This document shows, piece by piece, positions 39,647 through 48,669 of a stretch of DNA of 64,000 nt. The notes beneath the pieces were generated by a model. That model did no database searches. It saw nothing but the letters and a program-made list of their open reading frames with translations, and was not told where the DNA came from. The stretch is from a virus, in IMG/VR virus record IMGVR_UViG_3300042455_001850, positions 124,001-188,000 of that record; one strand, 5' to 3'. Position 1 is the first letter of the stretch. Every line of letters begins with the position of its first letter. Position numbers and translations under genes: made by a program.

Positions 39647-40213
39647 ATGGACATTGTAAGAATTATTATGGAAGGATATGGGTGCGAAATACACAGGGGA
39701 ACTGTGCCCAAAGAAAAATACAAAGAACTTGAAAGTTCTTTTAATGATATATGGTCTAAAGATTTAATTAAAAAGATAGAAAAAAACAAAAACGTAAAAA
39801 AAGAAACCCATTATTTTGGTTTAATTAATGGTGATATAAAAATAGAGGTTAATGATTTTATTCTTTTAGATACATCTATTAGTGCTTTTGAGGCTTTGGT
39901 TAATAATAAAACAGATGTCATTGACTACCCAAACTCAAAGGATGTTGTTGTAACATCAATCCAACACCAACAAGGTATATTTTCTGATTCAATTTTTGTT
40001 ATGTTCGATAATTTTGATTTAAACAAAATAACTATTATTAAAAAAGATATAAAAAATAAGGTTGACAATTTACCTATAGCATCTTTATATTGTGAGTTGT
40101 ACTACGACGGTGAACTTATCCCTATGATAGATGATGTAACTGATTTACGTATGTCCAGATTATATTTTGAAAATACAACAGAAAATGAAAAAAACAAATA
40201 TAGGAAACTTTAA
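39647..40213 (+). CDS. Unrecognised protein with short I-M-E-G leader
   Basis: 188 residues. MDIVRIIMEGYGCEIHRG starts with a short helix ending I-M-E before Gly, a minimal version of the propeptide. Body alpha/beta, with repeated F-D-N-F-D-type acidic turns. Its end overlaps the next gene. Confidence 0.65.
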   Translation: MDIVRIIMEGYGCEIHRGTVPKEKYKELESSFNDIWSKDLIKKIEKNKNVKKETHYFGLINGDIKIEVNDFILLDTSISAFEALVNNKTDVIDYPNSKDVVVTSIQHQQGIFSDSIFVMFDNFDLNKITIIKKDIKNKVDNLPIASLYCELYYDGELIPMIDDVTDLRMSRLYFENTTENEKNKYRKL

Positions 40214-40418
40214 AATCGGTGATGAAGTTTTAGTTACAACTTATAGTCCAGCAGTTAGAGCTACTATAGCTGATATGTATATGTTACCTTTTGAACAAGT
40301 ACCAATGACTGAACAGAGCCTAATACAAAAATATAGAGGTACTGAGGTTCCAATCATCGAAGTATTTATTGATGGTAAAATAAGGTCTTTTGTTAGTGAG
40401 GTTATTAAAAAGGCTTAA
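40185..40418 (+). CDS. Unrecognised small protein
   Basis: 77 residues from ATG 40185 (83 from 40167). Beta-rich start FKIGDEVLVTTYSPAVRATI like a small SH3-type barrel. Overlaps the upstream gene by about 29 bases and converges on the next. Confidence 0.65.
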   Translation: MKKTNIGNFKIGDEVLVTTYSPAVRATIADMYMLPFEQVPMTEQSLIQKYRGTEVPIIEVFIDGKIRSFVSEVIKKA

Positions 40419-41080
40419 TCATTAAACCTTTTACCAATCTTTTTAAGGACACCTTTAACCGAGTAAGTTATTGTTGCGAATAATAACCCCTTCACCAATT
40501 CACTTATTGTTCCTGTGGTAATCCCATAATCATTAATAAGTTTACTTATAGTTTGCATTGTGGGTACCAATAGAAAAGTAAAACCTAAAACATCTGATAA
40601 AGAATAAGTGGTATTAATTACTTTTCTAGTAATGTTATTAATAATCTCTTGAACACTAGATATTAAATCTTTAACACCTTTTAAAGCTGGCAATAAACCT
40701 TTTTCTTTAACAGTATCCATTAATTTTTTAGAATCTGGTTCATTTAATAAAATTGCTATAGCTGTTATTATTAATAAAACAACTTCTTCTTTAGTCATAC
40801 TAAACCCTGAACCTTGTAACAATCTACTAACAGGTCCATGAAAAGCTCCAATACCAGAACCAAAAGTAAAAATAAACTTTGGTGCCAATTTTAAATCTGT
40901 TACAACATCATTTAAAATTTTATTAGTACCTTTTTCTTCACTAGAAGACTCAATCATTAATTTTATATCAGAATCTCTTTCACCGTAAAAAGCTATGTTA
41001 GTGTATAGTTCATTACATAGACCCTCTACGTATAGTTTTTCTTGTAATAAGTTTAACTTTATTTTTGAAATGTTTTTCAT
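40415..41080 (-). CDS. Hydrophobic late protein, possible virion membrane-active factor
   Basis: 221 residues. Leader MKNISKIKLNLLQEKLYVEG, then hydrophobic segments at about 68-85 (KFIFTFGSGIGAF), 98-114 (VVLLIITAIAILL), 163-180 and 195-212. The leader and the AATATTTAT promoter at 41087 place it with the late set. Could interact with the host membrane during entry. No family recognised. Confidence 0.65.
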   Translation of the reverse strand: MKNISKIKLNLLQEKLYVEGLCNELYTNIAFYGERDSDIKLMIESSSEEKGTNKILNDVVTDLKLAPKFIFTFGSGIGAFHGPVSRLLQGSGFSMTKEEVVLLIITAIAILLNEPDSKKLMDTVKEKGLLPALKGVKDLISSVQEIINNITRKVINTTYSLSDVLGFTFLLVPTMQTISKLINDYGITTGTISELVKGLLFATITYSVKGVLKKIGKRFND

Positions 41081-41086
41081 ATATTA

Positions 41087-41095
41087 ATAAATATT
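41087..41095 (-). promoter_or_regulatory. NATATTTAT-type promoter
   Basis: AATATTTAT on the minus strand, six bases before the start at 41080. Confidence 0.5.
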
Positions 41096-41123
41096 AATAA
41101 ATAAGATAAATTACAGCTTAACT

Positions 41124-41333
41124 ATGATTGAAATAATATATTGGGTATTATCCGTATTGGTTACCTTCCCACTTACACACGTATTTCTTAAAAAAGGAAT
41201 GGTTTTAGACCATAACATTTCAGATGAGACTTATTTAGATTTAAATAAATTTTTTTACATACCTTATTTAAATGTAATTGTTTCTTTTTTCTATTTAATA
41301 TGGGTTGTAGTTAAATTTAAAAGACCTGAGTAA
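41124..41333 (+). CDS. Small two-span membrane protein
   Basis: 69 residues. Helices at about 3-20 (IIYWVLSVLVTFPLTHVF) and 47-63 (YLNVIVSFFYLIWVVV), ending in a basic tail KFKRPE. Confidence 0.7.
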   Translation: MIEIIYWVLSVLVTFPLTHVFLKKGMVLDHNISDETYLDLNKFFYIPYLNVIVSFFYLIWVVVKFKRPE

Positions 41334-41340
41334 TATTTAT
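41332..41340 (+). promoter_or_regulatory. NATATTTAT-type promoter
   Basis: AATATTTAT overlapping the preceding stop, 15 bases before ATG 41356. Confidence 0.45.
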
Positions 41341-41355
41341 ATTAAAAATAAAGAT

Positions 41356-42015
41356 ATGAAAAAAGTGATTAAATTAACTGAATCAGATATAGAAAGATTA
41401 GTTCAAAAAATAATCAAAGAAGGTAAGTTACAAAAAGCTGTTACAACAAAAGACCTTGATGTTAAAATGGATGCATTCCGTGATAAAATTAAAAAAGGAT
41501 TAAAGTCTAATTGTGAAGCAAAAAAGGATGGAAACGACTTTAAAATTTATTGTGACGGTAAACATGTAGCTCAAGTTATGTTTAGAAAAGATGTAATTAC
41601 TGTTAAAAAAGTAGGTGATAAATTTGGGGACGAATTTGACTTTAATCAATACGGAAAAATTATGTCTAAAATAAATAAATGTTGTGGTGAAAAAATTAAT
41701 GAAGGTGAAGAACATGAGTCTTCTCGTTATATGTTTTTTTCTAACCTAGAACAAATTAGAAGACAAGCTGGATTACTTTTAGATTTAGACGAGGACCAAA
41801 TTGAGGATATACTAGAAGGAGGTCACGATTGGGCTCAAGACCATATCGCTGAAGCTAAAAACAATATGGACCAAGTGTTTGATTTCTTAATGAATGAAAC
41901 CAATAGTGGTGACATGTGGAAATCGGTTGAAATGGGTGAGGGTGGATTACCTTATGATGAGGATAATGACATGAACGACATTTACCCAACTGGTACATCA
42001 GATTGGAGAAAATAA
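41356..42015 (+). CDS. Propeptide protein (LTESDIERLVQKIIKE-G)
   Basis: 219 residues. MKKVIKLTESDIERLVQKII then KEG: the longer leader form K-x-I-x-L-T-E-S-D, common in phages of Bacteroidota, ending I-K-E before Gly. A small beta domain follows (about 35-115, with KSNCEAKKDG and KINKCCGEK Cys), then an acidic helical tail. Predicted virion-internal. Confidence 0.75.
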   Translation: MKKVIKLTESDIERLVQKIIKEGKLQKAVTTKDLDVKMDAFRDKIKKGLKSNCEAKKDGNDFKIYCDGKHVAQVMFRKDVITVKKVGDKFGDEFDFNQYGKIMSKINKCCGEKINEGEEHESSRYMFFSNLEQIRRQAGLLLDLDEDQIEDILEGGHDWAQDHIAEAKNNMDQVFDFLMNETNSGDMWKSVEMGEGGLPYDEDNDMNDIYPTGTSDWRK

Positions 42016-42022
42016 TTTTTTT

Positions 42023-43210
42023 ATGGACGTTAGAGAGGTCATAAATGTTGAACTTCTTTTCGAAAGAAAAAGAAGAAAAAAGAAAAAGAAAAGAGACGCT
42101 TGTTACTACAAAGTAAAAAGTAGATACGATGTGTGGCCTTCTGCTTATGCTTCAGGTGCTTTATCTAAATGTAGAAAGGTTGGTGCTGCTAATTGGGGTA
42201 ACTCAACTAAAGAAGAAGATGAACAACTAGAAGAAAAGTGGTCTGAAAAGTATAAAAAATCCATAGACTGCAATAACCCAAAAGGTTTTTCACAAAAGGC
42301 ACATTGTCAAGGACGTAAAAAAAATGAAAGTGTTTTTGATTTAGAAAACTTAATCACCGAAAAAAGAAAACTTACAGCAAAACCTAGTTCAGAAACTAAT
42401 TTAAGAGATTGGTTTAAAAGAAAAAGTGGTGGTTGGGTAGATTGTAATACCTGTAGAAAAGATAGTGAAACTGGTAGGACTAAATGTAAACCATGCGGTA
42501 GAAAAGAAGGGGAAGAAAGAAGTAAATACCCGGCTTGTAGACCTACACCAGGTTCATGTAAAAAATATAAATCTAGTAAAGGCAAATCATGGGGTAAAAA
42601 AACTAAAACTATGAAAGAAGATTATATCATTAACGGAAAATTAATAACAGAGGGAAAAGAACTTATCTCAGAAAACGTACTTTATCACTTTGAAAATAGA
42701 CCAACACTAACTGAAAATATTTATAGATATGGTTCAGAAGGTTATTTTAAACTTATTAATGAGGTTAGAAGTTTATATAACAAAGGTATTATAGACCTTT
42801 CTACTTTAGATGAAGAGTTAGTACATACAGATATTGGTAGGAGAGGTATTTACGAAAATAAAGTTATTTGGTTGGACGTAATTTACGAAGGTGAGGAAGA
42901 GATAGAAATTATTAACGAGGCCGAATACCAAGGTAAAAAAGTTTCTTTGGGTAAACCTAAAAGGGGTGGTTCAAAAAAATTCTATGTTTACACTAAATGT
43001 GGTGATAAAGTTAAAAAAGTTTCTTTTGGTGCCAAATCTGGTGGTGGTAAATTGGCTGTTAAATTAAAAGACCCTAAAGCTAGAAAAGCCTTTTCTGATA
43101 GACATAGATGTCCACAAAAGAATGATAAGTGTTCAGCTGGTTATTGGGCATGTAGATTACCAAGATACGCTAAGTCATTAGGTTTATCTGGTGGGGGAAC
43201 ATGGTGGTAA
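42023..43210 (+). CDS. DUF5872-like basic phage protein
   Basis: 395 residues. After MDVREVINVELLFERKRRKK, a basic run leads to CYYKVKSRYDVWPSAYASGA, then a Cys-rich block (VDCNTCRK, KPCGRKEGEERSKYPACRP) and at the end KDPKARKAFSDRHRCPQKND with SAGYWACRLPRY. These blocks recur in large T4-like phages (DUF5872 and relatives) and probably bind zinc or nucleic acid. L-F-E at 11-14 may be the propeptide site. A virion core or DNA-binding role is likely. Confidence 0.78.
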   Translation: MDVREVINVELLFERKRRKKKKKRDACYYKVKSRYDVWPSAYASGALSKCRKVGAANWGNSTKEEDEQLEEKWSEKYKKSIDCNNPKGFSQKAHCQGRKKNESVFDLENLITEKRKLTAKPSSETNLRDWFKRKSGGWVDCNTCRKDSETGRTKCKPCGRKEGEERSKYPACRPTPGSCKKYKSSKGKSWGKKTKTMKEDYIINGKLITEGKELISENVLYHFENRPTLTENIYRYGSEGYFKLINEVRSLYNKGIIDLSTLDEELVHTDIGRRGIYENKVIWLDVIYEGEEEIEIINEAEYQGKKVSLGKPKRGGSKKFYVYTKCGDKVKKVSFGAKSGGGKLAVKLKDPKARKAFSDRHRCPQKNDKCSAGYWACRLPRYAKSLGLSGGGTWW

Positions 43211-43211
43211 T

Positions 43212-43478
43212 ATGAAAAATTTTCCCTTTGAAGAATTGATTAAAAAAGATTATGTTGTTAGAACATTTTTAGAGAATGTAGATGACACAGAACTTGTTTG
43301 GCATAGGGATAGGGAGGATAGAATTGTTAAATCTATTGGTGACACCGATTGGATGGTACAACTAGATAACGAGTTACCAAAACCATTAACAGAAACAATT
43401 TATATACCCAAAAATACTTATCATAGGGTAATTAAAGGAAATGGTAATTTAACTGTTAAAGTAAAAAAATTGTTATGA
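43212..43478 (+). CDS. Cupin-like small protein
   Basis: 88 residues from ATG 43212. VWHRDREDRIVKSIGDTDWM, PLTETIYIPKNTYHRVIKGN then a final strand: a single-domain cupin layout with His residues placed as in phage homologues. No enzyme activity can be assigned. Last four bases of its stop overlap the next start. Confidence 0.65.
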   Translation: MKNFPFEELIKKDYVVRTFLENVDDTELVWHRDREDRIVKSIGDTDWMVQLDNELPKPLTETIYIPKNTYHRVIKGNGNLTVKVKKLL

Positions 43479-43846
43479 GTAGAATATTAAGAACAAGAAG
43501 ATTAGTTTTAGAAAGAGCTAACAGAAGAATTTTAGGTGAGTCTGAAATGGATTGTCCTGAAGCAACAAAAAATAGTGAATTAAACGAAAAAAATAAGAAA
43601 AAAATTGCTATAGAGCACCAATACGGAGAACAAACAGAAAAGGCTAAAGAAAAGGGTCAAAATTGTAGTAATTGTGTGGCTTTTGATATTTCACCAAGAA
43701 TGAAAGATTGTACGGAAAATAATACTGGTGAGATTGGTTATTGTTGGATGCATCACTTTATGTGTTTAGGAAAAAAATGGTGTAATACTTGGGTTGAAGG
43801 TGGACCAATAAAAGGAAATGATGTTTCTTATAAAAAACAATCTTAA
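43475..43846 (+). CDS. Propeptide protein with six-Cys metal-binding domain
   Basis: 123 residues. Leader MSRILRTRRLVLERANRRIL then GESEMD (L-G-E before Ser). Cys at about 64, 67, 79, 89, 96 and 101 in NCSNCVAFD, DCTEN, GYCWMHHFMC and KWCNTW. The Cys spacing suggests an iron-sulfur or zinc site. Similar Cys-rich proteins occur in T4-like phages. Virion location inferred from the leader. Confidence 0.72.
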   Translation: MSRILRTRRLVLERANRRILGESEMDCPEATKNSELNEKNKKKIAIEHQYGEQTEKAKEKGQNCSNCVAFDISPRMKDCTENNTGEIGYCWMHHFMCLGKKWCNTWVEGGPIKGNDVSYKKQS

Positions 43847-43854
43847 GATAATTA

Positions 43855-44184
43855 ATGAAATCTTTAATTAAAAAAATATTAAACGAGTCTGAATTTGGTT
43901 GGATGGATGAAATTCCTTCTGATATTGATTTAAATTTATATAAATTTTTAGAAGATACCTTTAAAGTAGTAAAAACAGAATTTACAAGCCAATTTAGTGG
44001 TGAAGAATTTAAAATTAAACATTTAGTTGGAGCGGATGAATCTTTTAATATGAATTTTGAAGGTAAAAGTAATATATACAATAAAATATATTGGTTACTT
44101 GAAGAAGATTTTAAAGAAGATTTGGGTGAACCTCTAATCAGAAAAACTTTAAGAAAATTCTTAAATAATAAATATGAAGAATGA
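43855..44184 (+). CDS. Propeptide protein with DW module
   Basis: 109 residues. MKSLIKKILNESEFGWMDEI then PSD: L-N-E before Ser, followed by G-W-M and Pro. Small alpha/beta body. In a run of five propeptide genes with overlapping ends (43475-46074). Confidence 0.75.
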   Translation: MKSLIKKILNESEFGWMDEIPSDIDLNLYKFLEDTFKVVKTEFTSQFSGEEFKIKHLVGADESFNMNFEGKSNIYNKIYWLLEEDFKEDLGEPLIRKTLRKFLNNKYEE

Positions 44185-44396
44185 AAAGTCTAATAAAACA
44201 AATATTATTAGAAGAGGTTAAAAAAACCGAATGTGAATACCAAGTTCGTGAGATTGGTGGTGCTGATATTTATTATAAAAAGAAAAAAGGTGATAAGTAC
44301 TGGTCTTTTACCGATGAAAAGGATTTTGAAAAAAATTCAAAGAAAGGTAAGATAGTTAAGTGGAAAGAAAAGAAAAGAAATGAAAGATTTAATTAA
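44181..44396 (+). CDS. Propeptide small protein
   Basis: 71 residues. MKSLIKQILLEEVKKTECEY (L-L-E), then a basic strand-rich body IYYKKKKGDKYWSF. ATGA overlap with the previous gene. Confidence 0.7.
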   Translation: MKSLIKQILLEEVKKTECEYQVREIGGADIYYKKKKGDKYWSFTDEKDFEKNSKKGKIVKWKEKKRNERFN

Positions 44397-44853
44397 AAAA
44401 ATATTAAGAGAATCTTCTCAATGGGGTGGAACAGGAAAAGACCTAGATATGAAAGGCCATTTGGGTTATGACAAAAAAGTTTATGTCCATAGAAATTTAA
44501 ATGCTCCACCATATTTTTCAATTAAAGTTTCTGGTGGTGTTACAGGTGGAAAAGTTATTGGTTATGACACATCAATACATTTGAGAGATGTCAATTTTGT
44601 TGTTGGTGAAAGGGGTAATTTAGAAGTTTTACCTGTTGATTTAGGTGGTAAGGGTAAATCTAAAAATGTACATGCAGGTGCTGTGGGTTATGTCCTTAGT
44701 AGTGGTGAGAATTATATTGTAAACGGATGGAGAATTGTAACTTATAACCCAAGGGCTGGAGATAAGACTTTTGTTTACGCTGATACGCGTGAACCTATTT
44801 ATAAAGCTAAAGAAGCTATATTAATGAATGAAAAAGAAGTATGGGTACGATGA
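44380..44853 (+). CDS. Propeptide protein, Gly-rich beta domain
   Basis: 157 residues. MKDLIKKILRESSQWGGTGK: L-R-E before Ser. Body nearly all beta with many Gly and Val (YFSIKVSGGVTGGKVIGYDT). Overlaps neighbours at both ends. Confidence 0.75.
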   Translation: MKDLIKKILRESSQWGGTGKDLDMKGHLGYDKKVYVHRNLNAPPYFSIKVSGGVTGGKVIGYDTSIHLRDVNFVVGERGNLEVLPVDLGGKGKSKNVHAGAVGYVLSSGENYIVNGWRIVTYNPRAGDKTFVYADTREPIYKAKEAILMNEKEVWVR

Positions 44854-45413
44854 GAAAAACAATTAAAAAAATATTAAGAGAATCTGATTCATCTATAAGT
44901 TCAGGTTTTTATACTGGACCTATGGAGTTAGGTTTAAAAAAATGGGATGAAAAAGAATTAAAACCATACACAAATTTTGTTGATTCTAAATTTAATCACA
45001 ATAAAAAACAAAAAACATTAAAAAATAATATAAAAAAAGTTGTTGGTGTTTGGGAAAAAGATTCTAACGGTAGTTTTGATAGAAGAACACATGATGTTCA
45101 TACTATAAAAGAAGAAAACGACTTTGAATGGACCCAAGAAAATCAAACAGACGTACCGTTAGAAGAGATTGTTAATTGGTGTGAAAATAATAGAATTCAG
45201 ATTGCTGGTTGGATTCAAAAAATAGATGAGTTTGATAAACATTCACCACAAATGAAATGGGATGGTGACAATTCTGAATTTGCTGATGAAAATAAAATGA
45301 TTGCTTTATCAGTTAGAGGTATTGGTGATGAATTAAAAAATATATATGCTAGTTTTGAAACCATTAAAGGTGAAATAGATTATATACAAAACCCTGAAAA
45401 ATACAATGATTAA
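44850..45413 (+). CDS. Propeptide protein
   Basis: 187 residues from ATG 44850. MRKTIKKILRESDSSISSGF, L-R-E before Ser. Helical, acidic body (VPLEEIVNWCENNRIQIAGW). Overlaps the next gene by eight bases. Confidence 0.75.
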   Translation: MRKTIKKILRESDSSISSGFYTGPMELGLKKWDEKELKPYTNFVDSKFNHNKKQKTLKNNIKKVVGVWEKDSNGSFDRRTHDVHTIKEENDFEWTQENQTDVPLEEIVNWCENNRIQIAGWIQKIDEFDKHSPQMKWDGDNSEFADENKMIALSVRGIGDELKNIYASFETIKGEIDYIQNPEKYND

Positions 45414-46074
45414 AACCAAAAAACAAATATTATTAGAAGGTAAGTATGATTCATTGACCCGTATTATTAGTAGGGATATTATTAGTTGCATTAAAGAAAC
45501 TGAGGGTAGTTATGATGAATCTGAATATTTTTCATTGCCTTTTGAAAAAAACGGAGAAGAATATTACCAAGGGCCAAACTTAAATATTAATGTAGAATTA
45601 ACTATTCTAAGAACAAATGATAATATAGAACATAATGGTGAAGAAATACCTTATTATGTTAAATCGTATATTGATGATGAGGATTATCTTAACGTTGAGA
45701 TTTTAATTAACAACAATTACGATAAAGAATATTACGAAGAAATTTTTTATAAAATTAACGAGGATGTTAGACATGAGTTGGAACATCTATTACAAGGAAT
45801 TTTTTCGGATAGACAACAACCTAACATAGAATATACAGCAGATTATGAATCTACCTTTGAACATCACATGGACCCATCAGAAGTTGAGGCTTTAGTACAT
45901 GGGTTTTATAGAAGGGCCAAAATAGAAAAGAAACCTTTGGATATTGTAATGATGGATGACTTAAACCATGAAATTATGTTGGGGAACCTTTCAAGAGAAG
46001 AATCAAGTAAACTATTAAATACTTGGGTAACTTACGCTAGAAGACGTTTACCTGACGCTATTTATTCCTTCTAG
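45406..46074 (+). CDS. Propeptide HExxH metalloprotease-like protein
   Basis: 222 residues. Leader MIKTKKQILLEGKYDSLTRI (L-L-E before Gly). DVRHELEHLLQGIF contains the zincin motif H123-E-L-E-H127, with HHMDPSEVEALVHG about 40 residues later providing a third ligand candidate (E or H). Last gene of the propeptide run. Predicted zinc peptidase carried in the virion; target unknown. Confidence 0.75.
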   Translation: MIKTKKQILLEGKYDSLTRIISRDIISCIKETEGSYDESEYFSLPFEKNGEEYYQGPNLNINVELTILRTNDNIEHNGEEIPYYVKSYIDDEDYLNVEILINNNYDKEYYEEIFYKINEDVRHELEHLLQGIFSDRQQPNIEYTADYESTFEHHMDPSEVEALVHGFYRRAKIEKKPLDIVMMDDLNHEIMLGNLSREESSKLLNTWVTYARRRLPDAIYSF

Positions 46075-46138
46075 GGCTTTAATTTATTAAATAAAAAACT
46101 TACTATTAATAAAATAATTATTAATAAAAAGTTTTATT

Positions 46139-46318
46139 ATGCCAAAATCAAAAAATAAAAAAGACCATAAAAAGAGAGTGGCCCTTAGAAGACAAAAGTT
46201 AGACGAAAAAAGACGTGCTTTTTACAAAAAATTGGAGGCCCAATTTGGTGAAGAGGTAGCTAAAGAATTATCTAAACAACAAATACAAAGTGGTGAAGAA
46301 CCCGAATTAAATGTGTAA
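46139..46318 (+). CDS. 59-residue basic small protein
   Basis: MPKSKNKKDHKKRVALRRQK then a helical stretch FYKKLEAQFGEEVAKELSKQ and an acidic tail. Probably nucleic-acid binding. Two bases before the Nudix start. Confidence 0.65.
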   Translation: MPKSKNKKDHKKRVALRRQKLDEKRRAFYKKLEAQFGEEVAKELSKQQIQSGEEPELNV

Positions 46319-46320
46319 AT

Positions 46321-46968
46321 ATGGAAAATGTTATAACTAATTACAGTGTAAAAGATAGAAAAACTTTATATAATAGCTTTTCTAAAATAGAAGAACTCAC
46401 AATCAGTGATGGTGAGAAAGAAACTAAAAGAGAAATCTTAAAAATACCAGATTGTGTTGCCGCTATTATTTTTGATACGGTTAAGAAAAAATACATCTTT
46501 GTTGAACAGTACAGAGCTGGTGCTGAAGGTGTTATGGTAGAAGTAGTTGCTGGTAGTGTAGACAAAGGTGAAAAACACGAACAAGCAATAAAAAGAGAAA
46601 TCATGGAGGAAACAGGTTATAAGGTAGATTTTACAAACCATATAAGTGATTTCTACACCTCACCAGGAAGAACAACTGAAATTATATCATTGTTTTATTG
46701 TGAGGTTAGTGAGAGAGTAAATAAAGGTGGTGGTATTGGAGATGAAAACATTTCTATTGTTGAAGTAGAAAAGTTAGGTCTAAACGGTAGACTATTTTTT
46801 GATGACCCAACAGGGTTTAATATGGAAGTTGGTAAAGAATCTAAAATGATGCCACCATACCAATTGATTGACGCTAAATCTTTAATCGCAGTAATGTGGT
46901 TTGAAAAAAGTAATGTACTTAGAGATATGGCTGAGGTAATAACACAAGCTAAATTAAGGTCATTATAA
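46321..46968 (+). CDS. Nudix hydrolase (ADP-ribose pyrophosphatase-like)
   Basis: 215 residues. Full Nudix box at about 78-100: GSVDKGEKHEQAIKREIMEE then TGY (G-x5-E-x7-R-E-x-x-E-E-x-G). The flanking AAIIFDTVKKKYIFVEQYRA and FYTSPGRTTEIISLFYCEV match the ADP-ribose pyrophosphatase branch. Stop and next start overlap. Next gene is nicotinamidase-like, pointing to NAD-related chemistry. Confidence 0.88.
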   Translation: MENVITNYSVKDRKTLYNSFSKIEELTISDGEKETKREILKIPDCVAAIIFDTVKKKYIFVEQYRAGAEGVMVEVVAGSVDKGEKHEQAIKREIMEETGYKVDFTNHISDFYTSPGRTTEIISLFYCEVSERVNKGGGIGDENISIVEVEKLGLNGRLFFDDPTGFNMEVGKESKMMPPYQLIDAKSLIAVMWFEKSNVLRDMAEVITQAKLRSL

Positions 46969-47639
46969 TGGAAGATTTATTTCCAATATTTATTAACGTA
47001 AATACGCAAAGGGATTTTTTTACTGGTTCCTACAAAATACCCAGTTCTGATAGTATACTAACAAATCTTAATGATTTAACACAGTATGCTAAAATTAGAA
47101 ATGCTAAAGTTATTAATATAGCTGGTTGGTATACTGAAAATGCCAAACACTTATCAGATAACCCTAACTACAAAGACACCTTTCCAAAACATTGTTTAAT
47201 AAACACTGAGGGTGCTAAATTTCTTAAAGAAACATCACCTGAATCTTATTTTTTAATGGATTGGAATTCTTCTTCAGGTTTGGCATTTCACGACATACAC
47301 CAAAGTGACCAAATAGTTGTCACTAAAAGAACTATGGATTTTTTTGAGGGTAATACTTATTCAGAATCTTTAATACATAATTTAGGTATTCCTATTATGC
47401 AAAGACCAATCTTTTTGGTTTATGGTATTGATGTCGGACCAACGGTTAAAGGTTTATTAAGAAGGGGTTATGCTGTTAAAGTTGTTGAAGATGCTAATAG
47501 AACTTTAAGAGGTATGCCTTTCAGAAAGGATGATATTATAGAACAAAAACAAAATCCATACCCTGACCAAATAGTTGGACCTTTATCGAATGAGGTTCCA
47601 TTAGAATTTGTAACAACTAAATCGATTTTATCTTTATGA
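46968..47639 (+). CDS. Isochorismatase/nicotinamidase-like protein lacking catalytic residues
   Basis: 223 residues. Fold markers align: FINVNTQRDFF, AGWYTENAKH, FPKHCLINTEGAKFL, VTKRTMDFFEGN and LVYGIDVGPTVKGLLRRGYA then VVEDANRTL. In working nicotinamidases the first motif has Asp (here Asn), the DWH metal site is intact (here GWY) and the last motif has the nucleophile Cys (here Thr); only the Lys remains. It is probably a pseudoenzyme that binds a nicotinamide-type ligand or partner. Start overlaps the Nudix stop. Confidence 0.7.
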   Translation: MEDLFPIFINVNTQRDFFTGSYKIPSSDSILTNLNDLTQYAKIRNAKVINIAGWYTENAKHLSDNPNYKDTFPKHCLINTEGAKFLKETSPESYFLMDWNSSSGLAFHDIHQSDQIVVTKRTMDFFEGNTYSESLIHNLGIPIMQRPIFLVYGIDVGPTVKGLLRRGYAVKVVEDANRTLRGMPFRKDDIIEQKQNPYPDQIVGPLSNEVPLEFVTTKSILSL

Positions 47640-48244
47640 GTGATATATTAAATGTAATACAAAGGTGGGAATCTTTAGGTCTTTTAGAAGGTCTACCTGT
47701 ATGGGAAAAAGAAGAACTTGCACAAGTTTATGATAACGCAACTAGATTGTTGTTATCTGAACAAGCATTAAAGAAAATACCTAAAGACGTATTTGAAATA
47801 TTTGATAATGTGTACATACCTATTTGTCGTAGATTGTATAGAAGAGTTGGAACAAACTTTGATATAGAAAATATGATGTCACTTTTATTAAATGAGGTTT
47901 CCTCTAAAAAAAATAGTGAATTAATTTTTAACCCAAAAAATCCAGAAAAGAATCCAATTGTCGAATTTTGTATTATCTTTGCAGACACATACGAAGATAG
48001 TGAAACAAATAGAAAAACTTTAAGTAAAGAAGATTATGAGGAAAAGATAGATAAATTATTAAGTACTTTAAGGTCTGTTCTATTAGATGATGAAATGGTT
48101 TCTTTTATTAATAGAGAAGATGATTGGAAAATTGTCCATTCAGAAGCTAAAAAAACAGTCCATCAAACTAGATTTTGGAACCAAAAAATAGGTTCACAAC
48201 TAGTCAACTCAGTTTTGTCAGATATTAATAAAGGATTAAATTAA
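47636..48244 (+). CDS. Unrecognised helical protein
   Basis: 202 residues, helical throughout, with FDNVYIPICRRLYRRVG near 62-78 and an acidic C-terminal half. ATGA overlap with the nicotinamidase-like gene. Could be a structural helper; no family recognised. Confidence 0.7.
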   Translation: MSDILNVIQRWESLGLLEGLPVWEKEELAQVYDNATRLLLSEQALKKIPKDVFEIFDNVYIPICRRLYRRVGTNFDIENMMSLLLNEVSSKKNSELIFNPKNPEKNPIVEFCIIFADTYEDSETNRKTLSKEDYEEKIDKLLSTLRSVLLDDEMVSFINREDDWKIVHSEAKKTVHQTRFWNQKIGSQLVNSVLSDINKGLN

Positions 48245-48249
48245 AAAAT

Positions 48250-48669
48250 ATGGTTAATTGGATTAAAAGAAGAATTAAAAGATTTGGTATTAAATTTTTA
48301 ATGTGGGAGAAGGGTACTAAATTTCTTAAGCCTGAGGGTGAAAAAACAGAGTATGAAAAATTATGTCTTTCTATTTGTAGAAAACTTATTAGTCACCCTG
48401 AATCAAAGTTTAGTATTGCACCAATCTCAGATAAAAGATATATCATCAATGAGAAATTGGCTATGTTTGTTGTTTTTCAACAAAATACTGTTGAAATGAC
48501 AAACCACGTTTACCATTATGTAGTTAAACTAGATAACAGAGATGCTAATAGACTACATCATATGTATAACCATAAAACTGAGACTATTAGATTGGCTTAC
48601 GAAGAAAAAATCAAAGCTCAAATTACTAATAGTTTACAAAAAATTTTTGATAAAGTTTCTGAGTCATGA
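48250..48669 (+). CDS. Unrecognised protein
   Basis: 139 residues. Basic start MVNWIKRRIKRFGIKFLMWE, then mixed alpha/beta with NHVYHYVVKLDNRDANRLHH. ATGA overlap with the next gene. Confidence 0.7.
   Translation: MVNWIKRRIKRFGIKFLMWEKGTKFLKPEGEKTEYEKLCLSICRKLISHPESKFSIAPISDKRYIINEKLAMFVVFQQNTVEMTNHVYHYVVKLDNRDANRLHHMYNHKTETIRLAYEEKIKAQITNSLQKIFDKVSES

Noticed and set aside
39592-39732. ORF starting at 39592 overlapping the 39647 gene
   Set aside because: Out of frame with a better gene and of unlikely composition.
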